A DNA stretch of 64,000 nt from Clostridium tertium (GTDB lineage Bacteria > Bacillota > Clostridia > Clostridiales > Clostridiaceae). Numbering within the stretch: the stretch's first letter is position 1; each line of letters opens with the position of its first letter. Positions 58,558 through 64,000 of the stretch are shown one piece after another. The stretch lies in NCBI RefSeq assembly GCF_017873245.1, contig NZ_JAGGJY010000004.1:157871-221870 (forward strand), written 5' to 3'. The translations under genes were made by a program, and so were the position numbers. The notes beneath the pieces are model-generated. The model saw only the letters and a list, made by a program, of their open reading frames with translations. It searched no databases and had not been told where the DNA came from.

Positions 58558-58648
58558 TGGCGGAGAGAGTGGGATTTGAACCCACGGTACCCGTAAAGGT
58601 ACGCCGGTTTTCAAGACCGGTGCCTTAAGCCAGCTCGACCATCTCTCC
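58558..58648 (-). tRNA. tRNA-Ser (anticodon UGA), copy 1
   Basis: A class II tRNA with acceptor GGAGAGA/TCTCTCC, anticodon loop CTTGAAA, a long variable arm and encoded CCA. It differs from the copy at 58815 at one base of the variable arm (GTAAAG against GCAAAG on the plus strand). Confidence 0.95.
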
Positions 58649-58672
58649 ATATTCTGTCTTGCGACAAGTATT

Positions 58673-58701
58673 ATTATAGCAACCACTCTACATATTGTCA
58701 A
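58673..58701 (-). promoter_or_regulatory. Consensus promoter of tRNA-Ser copy 1
   Basis: TTGACA (58701-58696) and TATAAT (58678-58673) with a 17-base gap are a perfect sigma-A promoter, 25 bases before the tRNA. Confidence 0.88.
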
Positions 58702-58785
58702 TTATTATTTTAAATTTTTTTATTATTTAATAAATAGTTATTAGAACAACATTATAATTGAATGGTACATATATTAAATTTTAAA

Positions 58786-58812
58786 ATGCATCTAAGAAAA
58801 CTTAGATGCATT
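58786..58812 (-). terminator. Terminator of tRNA-Ser copy 2
   Basis: ATGCATCTAAG pairs perfectly with CTTAGATGCAT over AAAA, directly after the tRNA. Confidence 0.82.
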
Positions 58813-58814
58813 TT

Positions 58815-58905
58815 TGGCGGAGAGAGTGGGATTTGAACCCACGGTACCCGCAAAGGTACGCCGGTTTTCAAGACCGGTGCCTTAAGCCAGCTCGACCATC
58901 TCTCC
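58815..58905 (-). tRNA. tRNA-Ser (anticodon UGA), copy 2
   Basis: The sequence is the same as copy 1 except for one base. The upstream promoter region is also duplicated and partly diverged, so the whole unit, not only the tRNA, was copied. Confidence 0.95.
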
Positions 58906-58929
58906 ATACTTCGTCTGACGACAAATATC

Positions 58930-58958
58930 ATTATAGCAATCACTTTCTTTTTTGTCAA
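58930..58958 (-). promoter_or_regulatory. Consensus promoter of tRNA-Ser copy 2
   Basis: TTGACA (58958-58953) and TATAAT (58935-58930) with a 17-base gap. Confidence 0.88.
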
Positions 58959-59151
58959 TTATAAATTTATATATTTTTAAACTAAATAATAAATTTTATA
59001 AAAAATAAACTTTTATCCCTTCATTATATACTAAAATAACTATTTATTAGACTAATAGCAACTTATTTATACTATAATTTTATAAAACTTAAATATATTA
59101 AAAAATAATATATTCTATGATAACTTAATTTATTCTTTATAATAATAAATT

Positions 59152-59183
59152 AAGACTAAATCTAGCACTGCAGATTTAGTCTT
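59152..59183 (-). terminator. Terminator of serS
   Basis: AAGACTAAATCT pairs perfectly with AGATTTAGTCTT over 8 bases, six bases past the stop codon. Confidence 0.78.
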
Positions 59184-59188
59184 TAAAA

Positions 59189-60466
59189 TTACTTAATTAC
59201 CTTCATATTTCCCATGTATGGTTGAAGTGCAGTTGGAATATTTACTGACCCATCCTCATTTAAGTTGTTTTCTAAAAATGCTATTAACATTCTTGGTGGT
59301 GCAACAACCGTATTATTTAATGTATGAGCAAAGTATTTTCCATCTTTAGAATTTACACGAATCTTTAAACGACGAGCTTGTGCATCTCCTAAGTTTGAAC
59401 AACTTCCTACTTCAAAATATTTCTTTTGTCTTGGTGACCAAGCTTCAACATCTACTGATTTAACTTTTAAATCTGCTAAATCTCCTGAACAGCATTCTAA
59501 AGTTCTAACTGGTATATCTAAAGAACGGAATAACTCTACAGTATTTACCCATAATTTTTCATACCAATCCATACTTTCTTCTGGTTTACATACAACTATC
59601 ATCTCTTGCTTTTCAAATTGATGAATTCTATATACTCCTCTTTCTTCTATTCCATGAGCTCCCTTTTCTTTTCTAAAACAAGGAGAATAACTTGTTAAAG
59701 TATGTGGTAATGAATCTTCAGGTAATATAGTATCTATGTACTTACCTATCATAGAATGTTCACTTGTTCCAATTAGATATAAATCTTCACCTTCAATTTT
59801 GTACATCATAGCATCCATTTCAGCAAAACTCATAACACCTGTTACAACCTCACTACGAATCATGTATGGAGGAATACAATAAGTAAATCCACGATCTATC
59901 ATAAAGTCTCTAGCATATGAAATTATTGCTGAGTGAAGCCTTGCAACATTACCCATTAAATAATAAAATCCACTTCCTGCTACTTTTCTAGCACTATCTA
60001 AGTCTAATCCACTTAACTTTTCCATTATTTCTGTATGATATGGAACTTCAAAATCTGGAACCTTTGGCTCTCCAAAACGTTCAACTTCTACATTTTCGCT
60101 ATCATCTTTTCCAATTGGAACACTTGGATCAATTATATTTGGTAAAGTCATCATTATATTGTTAACTCTTTCAGATAATTCAGTTTCCTTAACTTCTAAC
60201 TCAGATAAACGCTCTGAATTTTCAGTTACCTTCCTTTTCATTTCTTCTGCTTCTTCTCTTTTTCCTTGAGCCATTAAAGCTCCAATCTGCTTTGAAAACT
60301 TATTTCTATCAGCTCTTAAAGCCTCAGCTTGTTGTTTAGCTTCTCTAAGCTTTTTATCTAATTCTATTACCTCATCTACTAGTGGAAGTTTGCTATCTTG
60401 AAACTTATTTTTTATATTTTTCTTAACTATCTCTGGATTTTCTCTTACAAATTTTAAATCTAACAT
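59189..60466 (-). CDS. serS: Seryl-tRNA synthetase
   Basis: It charges tRNA-Ser. Residues 1-105 form the helical coiled-coil arm that grips the long variable arm of tRNA-Ser. The class II core has motif 2 FRKEKGAHGIEERGVYRIHQFEKQEM and the TSEHSMIGKY serine site. The segment before motif 3 reads SVDVEAWSPRQKKYFEVGSCSNLGDAQARRLKI, unlike the commoner LEVWxPxQxxYREISSCSN form, so it is of a divergent bacterial lineage. GGAGGTATAC precedes the ATG. A serine T-box controls it, and three tRNA-Ser genes lie downstream. Confidence 0.94.
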   Translation of the reverse strand: MLDLKFVRENPEIVKKNIKNKFQDSKLPLVDEVIELDKKLREAKQQAEALRADRNKFSKQIGALMAQGKREEAEEMKRKVTENSERLSELEVKETELSERVNNIMMTLPNIIDPSVPIGKDDSENVEVERFGEPKVPDFEVPYHTEIMEKLSGLDLDSARKVAGSGFYYLMGNVARLHSAIISYARDFMIDRGFTYCIPPYMIRSEVVTGVMSFAEMDAMMYKIEGEDLYLIGTSEHSMIGKYIDTILPEDSLPHTLTSYSPCFRKEKGAHGIEERGVYRIHQFEKQEMIVVCKPEESMDWYEKLWVNTVELFRSLDIPVRTLECCSGDLADLKVKSVDVEAWSPRQKKYFEVGSCSNLGDAQARRLKIRVNSKDGKYFAHTLNNTVVAPPRMLIAFLENNLNEDGSVNIPTALQPYMGNMKVIK

Positions 60467-60505
60467 TATGTATACCTCCTAATAATTTATATTTATTAAT
60501 TTTTT

Positions 60506-60737
60506 TCATAAAAAAAGAACCTTTTCCCTAAACAAGGGACGAAAGATTCCGCGTTGCCACCCTAATTAATAGCAAAATATGCTATTCTCTTAAATAAATT
60601 TAACGGTTTAAGCCGTACTGCTCATCACAGTCCCTCCAAGGTGGATTCATAACATTTTACTATCGATTTACACCAACCATCGACTCTCTTAAAATAAATA
60701 TTGTTATTACTAGCCCCTTCAACAGTTTTATTTCATT
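60506..60737 (-). ncRNA. Serine T-box leader of serS
   Basis: The conserved T-box AGGGTGGCAACGCGG lies at 60563-60549 on the minus strand. The specifier is UCC (60645-60643) in GAATCCACC within stem I. The terminator pairs CCCT and AGGG, extended by GAATCTTT/AAAGGTTC, and ends in TTTTTTT near 60513. Uncharged tRNA-Ser would bind here and stop termination. The promoter is TTGACA (60772-60767) with TATATT 17 bases on. Confidence 0.93.
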
Positions 60738-60819
60738 ATTTTTAATATATTATAAAAAAATATATATGTCAATATTTTACTAAGTTATTTATATATATTA
60801 TTATACTTTTATATTTTAA

Positions 60820-61080
60820 TTATTCATCATATATGTCTCTTGTACAAACAATATCAATTCCAGTATTAAGTATATTTTTACATATTAAATCCCCTGATTT
60901 AATTGGAACACTAACATATATCCTAGCTAATACCTTAGATAATTCCATCCACATTTTCTTATCTACTTCTTTATTAGATTTAACTGGAATAACTCTATAC
61001 TTATCATTTCCCTTTACTCTAACTATTGATGTAAATATATCCTTATTATCACTTTTATTCTCTAAGCTAGACATCTCCAA
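60820..61080 (-). CDS. DUF1667 protein lacking its N-terminal Cys motif
   Basis: An 86-residue protein. Its FTSIVRVKGNDKYRVIPVKSNKEVDKKMWME and later GDLICKNILNTGIDIVCTRD match the C-terminal part of DUF1667 proteins. The usual first 40 residues, with CxxCPxGC and another Cys, are absent and replaced by a polar 14-residue start. DUF1667 normally partners with a glycerol-3-phosphate-type dehydrogenase. It overlaps the preceding FAD gene by 14 bases, so both are cotranslated. It may have lost its cluster. Confidence 0.7.
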   Translation of the reverse strand: MEMSSLENKSDNKDIFTSIVRVKGNDKYRVIPVKSNKEVDKKMWMELSKVLARIYVSVPIKSGDLICKNILNTGIDIVCTRDIYDE

Positions 61081-62479
61081 ACTCCTTTATTCTACTTGAA
61101 ATTACTTTAGAATCTTTAGAATCATCAACTATATCAGTAATTTTTTTATCTAATTCCCTTGCAAGTATATTTACAATCTTTTCATAGCAATAAGATCCAT
61201 GACAACTTCCAAATCCTGATCCAGTTCTTCTTTTAACACCTTCTACGGTTCTTGCACCTAACGGCCTTCTTATACAATCTACTATTTCACCTTCTGATAT
61301 ATTATTACATACACATATAATCTTACCGTATCTATTGTCCAATGCAATTATTTCATTAGCTTCTTTTCTTCCAAGTTCCCTAAACTTATAAACTTCTCTT
61401 CTTTTATCTATGAAGTTCTTTTTTAATGTGCAATTTAAGTTATTAGCAATTGTATCACAAAGCATTTTAGCAATTGCTGGTGCTATTGTAATCTTTCCAT
61501 AATGAGTACCTGTCACTCTTATATATCCCTTATCTATTTCGCTATCATCTATTAGCATAGAATCCTTATTATAACTTTCTCTAAACAAATTATTTATATT
61601 ATTTTTTTCTAAATTATTCAATAAACTATTAGCATATATTAAGTTGTCTTCTAAGCTAGTTTTTTCTGTACTCTTTATACCTATTAATGAACCTGTTGTA
61701 GTTGTTGGTGTACTTAGTACGAATGTATTCTTATCGAAAGTTTCTATTACTATTTTATTTAATTTATTTTTATAATTATCATCAACTAATAAATAACTCA
61801 TATTTTTAAAATGTTCTTCTTCACTTTCTAATTCCTTATCTTCTACCTTTCCATTTTCCCTTATATATATCTCATGAGGAATTGTGTTTATTACAACCTT
61901 GCAGGTAAACTTATTTTTATTAGTTGTTACTCTAAACCCCTTAGCTAAGTTCTGTATATTTAAAACTTCTTCTTCTAATCTAAAATTAACACCATTATCT
62001 GCTGCTACTTCAGCATAAGCAATTGCTAAGTCATAAGGTGCAACTATTCCTATGTTTTCTGAATATAAACCTTTTTTTATATTAGGGTTTATATTGGGTT
62101 CAATATCATATACATCTTTATCATCTATTAAATATACACCGTCTATTCCCCTTCTTTTTGCCCTTTCATACATTTCTTCTAGCTTTTTAACTCCATTTTC
62201 ATCACTCACAACCCTTAAAGCTCCAATTTTCTTAAATGGAACTTTAAACTTCTCACAAGTATCAAGCATAATTGAGTTTCCTATATACTCAAGTCCTGCC
62301 ATTACATCATCTGATGTTTCAGATCCATCATATACTATTGATGTGTTTACAAATGATATATCATCCGCTATATCATAATCTCTTTCTATTAGAGCTATAT
62401 TAAAATTATATTTTGATAGTTCATAAGCGACTGAACACCCTATTACTCCTCCGCCTAGTATAAGAATATCATAATCCAT
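61067..62479 (-). CDS. FAD-dependent dehydrogenase with C-terminal [2Fe-2S] BFD domain (GlpA-like)
   Basis: A 470-residue flavoenzyme of the DAO/glycerol-3-phosphate dehydrogenase family. The FAD fold is DYDILILGGGVIGCSVAYELS. The C-terminal 80 residues form a bacterioferritin-associated-ferredoxin-like domain with CVCNN and, further on, GSCHGSYC. Clostridial relatives pair with an NAD-linked flavoprotein and DUF1667 in glycerol use; here only a shortened DUF1667 follows. It is the third gene of an operon with the HD protein and NiaR. The substrate is not certain. Confidence 0.82.
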   Translation of the reverse strand: MDYDILILGGGVIGCSVAYELSKYNFNIALIERDYDIADDISFVNTSIVYDGSETSDDVMAGLEYIGNSIMLDTCEKFKVPFKKIGALRVVSDENGVKKLEEMYERAKRRGIDGVYLIDDKDVYDIEPNINPNIKKGLYSENIGIVAPYDLAIAYAEVAADNGVNFRLEEEVLNIQNLAKGFRVTTNKNKFTCKVVINTIPHEIYIRENGKVEDKELESEEEHFKNMSYLLVDDNYKNKLNKIVIETFDKNTFVLSTPTTTTGSLIGIKSTEKTSLEDNLIYANSLLNNLEKNNINNLFRESYNKDSMLIDDSEIDKGYIRVTGTHYGKITIAPAIAKMLCDTIANNLNCTLKKNFIDKRREVYKFRELGRKEANEIIALDNRYGKIICVCNNISEGEIVDCIRRPLGARTVEGVKRRTGSGFGSCHGSYCYEKIVNILARELDKKITDIVDDSKDSKVISSRIKEFGDV

Positions 62480-62499
62480 AACTCATATCCTCCCATAAT

Positions 62500-63006
62500 C
62501 TACAATAAAAATCCTTTTTCTAATAATTCTTTCTTTATAGCATTAATTTCTTCATCACTATCTGCTGCTATTGTATGAAGGTGAACTCCATTCGTTAGGT
62601 TTGAAAGAGGCTTTGCATTTTTTCCCTTGAACTCATTTTCAAACTTATTTAAATCATTTAAATTTTTTATCATTAAATTACCTCTTATCTCACCATAAAG
62701 AGGATGATCAATTATAACATCTTCTATTATTCCACCATATTTGACTACTATCTCTAGTTCCTCAATAGTCTTACTACTATCATGATTAACAGCAATAATA
62801 GATTTTGCTTTGTTGATATCTTTATTATAAATATATCCATCAGGAGTAGCTATAATATTCTTACCTGCAGCTCTTAATATAGCAATATCCTTAACTATTA
62901 TCTGTCTGGTAACATTAAATAAAGAAGCAAGCTCCGTTCCCTTAATTGCTCTACTACTTTCAACTAGCATTTTCATAATTTCTTCTCTTCTTTCTATAGA
63001 TCCCAT
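62500..63006 (-). CDS. niaR: NiaR-type NAD-biosynthesis repressor (HTH_11 and 3H domain)
   Basis: A 168-residue regulator. Residues 5-58 form a winged helix (TELASLFNVTRQIIVKDIAIL). The 3H domain has its conserved His residues: His75 (VNHDS), His101 (IDHPLYGEI) and His142/His144 (GVHLHTI), which bind a metal and nicotinate. NiaR represses NAD salvage and synthesis genes when nicotinate is present. No nad genes lie in this window, so its targets are elsewhere. It is 15 bases after the HD gene. Confidence 0.87.
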   Translation of the reverse strand: MGSIERREEIMKMLVESSRAIKGTELASLFNVTRQIIVKDIAILRAAGKNIIATPDGYIYNKDINKAKSIIAVNHDSSKTIEELEIVVKYGGIIEDVIIDHPLYGEIRGNLMIKNLNDLNKFENEFKGKNAKPLSNLTNGVHLHTIAADSDEEINAIKKELLEKGFLL

Positions 63007-63021
63007 AAATTCACCTCTTTA

Positions 63022-63525
63022 TTAATTTTTATCATCACATTTACTTATTATATTAAGTATTTTATTTTCCTTGATTTTATCTTTATTATGATGATACCTA
63101 ACAACCTGTAGAAATTCTTTATCATAATCAAATTTATTAAGCATTTCCAATCCTATTTTAGGATGATTATAATATATATCTATTTGTTTTATGCTATTAT
63201 ACTTTTTTATTCTTCCCTTAGTTGCTTTATCTAATAATACAACTAAAGATTTCTCAATTAAGCTTAAATGTTTTTTACTTTTACCAACATCATGTAAAAG
63301 TGCCGCTTTCCCTAATTTATATGTATCTACATCTATATTTAAATCGTTTTTCATTTTTATTGAATCCTTACAAACTCTTATACAATGATGTTTATCATTA
63401 TGCTTTAATTTATTGAATATTTTTATCTCATCCTCGTTTAAGAACTTACAGATATAATCATAATCTATTTCCTTAAATAATGAAGTAAATCCCCATACGA
63501 ATTGTTTTACTCTATACAAAGCCAT
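63022..63525 (-). CDS. HD-domain phosphohydrolase
   Basis: A 167-residue protein with the HDIG-like motif AALLHDVGKSKK and further ligands in HHCIRVCKDSIKM and YHHNKDK. The substrate could be a nucleotide or phosphate ester; it cannot be told. ATG 63525 is preferred: AAGGTGA lies before it, and a GTG three codons earlier is part of that site. It is the first gene of an operon with NiaR and the FAD dehydrogenase. Confidence 0.8.
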   Translation of the reverse strand: MALYRVKQFVWGFTSLFKEIDYDYICKFLNEDEIKIFNKLKHNDKHHCIRVCKDSIKMKNDLNIDVDTYKLGKAALLHDVGKSKKHLSLIEKSLVVLLDKATKGRIKKYNSIKQIDIYYNHPKIGLEMLNKFDYDKEFLQVVRYHHNKDKIKENKILNIISKCDDKN

Positions 63526-63620
63526 TTTAATCACCTTGCCATTTTTATAAACTTTACTTTATATAGAAATAATAACATTATATATTTTTATTATCAATTA
63601 TATATATTTTTATTATAAAC

Positions 63621-63648
63621 AAAAAAAGCTACGAATTACTTCGTAGCT
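63621..63648 (-). terminator. Terminator of the rrn operon
   Basis: AAGCTACGAA pairs perfectly with TTCGTAGCTT over TTAC. A T-run follows on the minus strand. It ends the 23S-5S-tRNA-Ala transcript. Confidence 0.9.
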
Positions 63649-63724
63649 TGGTGGAGGTAAAGGGATTCGAACCCTTGACCCCTTGCGTGCAAGGCAAGTG
63701 CTCTCCCAACTGAGCTATACCCCC
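63649..63724 (-). tRNA. tRNA-Ala (anticodon UGC)
   Basis: The cloverleaf is complete: acceptor GGGGGTA/TACCTCC (one G-U), anticodon stem CTTGC/GCAAG with loop CTTGCAC, T-loop TTCGAAT and encoded CCA. It lies 12 bases after the 5S gene on the same transcript. Confidence 0.96.
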
Positions 63725-63736
63725 ATAAAAAAATAA

Positions 63737-63851
63737 CCTGGCAACGTTCTACTCTCCCACACAGTCGCCCATGCAGTACCATCGACGCTGTAGAGCTTAA
63801 CTTTCCTGTTCGGAATGGAAAGGAGTGTTTCCTCTACGCCATCATTACCAG
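63737..63851 (-). rRNA. rrf: 5S ribosomal RNA
   Basis: On the minus strand it begins CTGGTAATGATGGCGTAGAGG and ends GTAGAACGTTGCCAGG. It holds the conserved CATTCCGAACAGGAAAGTTAAG and GATGGTACTGCATGGGCGAC. The termini pair (CTGGTAA with TTGCCAG), so the ends are placed within a base or two. Confidence 0.95.
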
Positions 63852-63913
63852 ATTTGCTTTTCAGAGTGTTCTCTGAAAATTGCACATGAATTAATTTCAA
63901 GCCTATTTTTATT

Positions 63914-64000
63914 GGTCAAGCCCTCGACCTATTAGTATCAGTCAGCTAAATATGTTACCACACTTACACCTCTGACCTATCAACCTTGTGTTCTTCAAGG
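63914..64000 (-). rRNA. rrl: 23S ribosomal RNA, 3' end only
   Basis: The minus strand ends with TAATAGGTCGAGGGCTTGACC, the standard 3' end of clostridial 23S rRNA. The gene runs off the window edge. The gap to 5S is about 60 bases. Confidence 0.93.

Noticed and set aside
58752..58958. 68-codon frame over a tRNA-Ser gene
   Set aside because: It is a chance reading of the tRNA-Ser(UGA) copy and its promoter.
63715..63900. 61-codon frame at the 5S gene
   Set aside because: It is a chance reading of the 5S rRNA and its flank.

Overview
The window comes from a low-GC, strictly anaerobic Firmicute of the genus Clostridium. This is shown by the AT-rich sequence, strong GGAGG ribosome binding sites, a CpI-type [FeFe] hydrogenase with a Rex operator, AddAB, a serine T-box, a guanidine-IV-type leader and germination-protease-like subtilase. 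Three secreted GH18 chitinases in a row, built from cadherin/Ig-like (DUF5011) repeats and small chitin-binding modules, resemble the ChiB/ChiA pair I remember from Clostridium paraputrificum. The species call is an inference.

Layout: 1-1522 holds the start of a Csp-type subtilase (minus). 1523-2225 is mostly non-coding, with a possible tiny toxin-like reading frame. 2226-9005 is the chitinase cluster (plus); the first gene has a TGA inside its signal peptide. 9.1-14.3 kb holds a pentapeptide-repeat protein, a PAS histidine kinase and an Old-Yellow-Enzyme/2,4-dienoyl-CoA-reductase-type flavoenzyme with an upstream TetR gene and a very long palindrome over its promoter. 14.4-17.5 kb carries two decayed genes (a Crp/Fnr-type regulator and a beta-lactamase-family hydrolase) around a HAD nucleotidase and a DUF305 protein. 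17.5-20.7 kb has a DUF1836 plus ABC-class ATPase operon opposite a hemolysin III gene. 20.7-29.2 kb is transport and regulation: a YtrA-like GntR/ABC operon, an SNF-family amino acid symporter behind a tyrosine-rich leader peptide, an ABC-F ATPase, a GNAT, a MATE pump behind a guanidine-IV-like leader and a Cof-type HAD.

29.4-38.7 kb holds hydA, a DUF1622 membrane protein, phosphatidylserine decarboxylase, an RpiR regulator, a GH4 phospho-glycosidase, a solitary CARF-DUF1887 (Card1/Can2-like) nuclease with no CRISPR locus in view, an FAD oxidoreductase and tRNA-Arg. 38.7-51.7 kb holds a second orphan kinase, a DUF1189 protein, an L,D-transpeptidase, a CCA-adding-type nucleotidyltransferase, addBA and a GNAT. 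51.8-58.3 kb is an alpha-glucoside (maltose/isomaltose) system: PTS EIICB, GH13 glucosidase, ROK glucokinase and LacI regulator, with a nuclease-fold gene at its end. 58.4-60.8 kb is a serine-decoding cluster: tRNA-Ser(GCU), two tRNA-Ser(UGA) and serS behind a T-box. 60.8-63.5 kb is an HD protein - NiaR - FAD/[2Fe-2S] dehydrogenase - DUF1667 operon. The window ends in tRNA-Ala(UGC), 5S and the 3' end of 23S rRNA of an rrn operon on the minus strand.

The best candidates for something new are the tyrosine-rich leader peptide with mutually exclusive hairpins ahead of the symporter (24.2-24.5 kb), the isolated CARF nuclease (35.3-36.5 kb), the concentric 53-bp palindrome at 13.6 kb, and the DUF1836/ABC ATPase/hemolysin III region with matching dyads just ahead of both divergent genes. 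No insertion sequences, phage genes or CRISPR arrays were seen.
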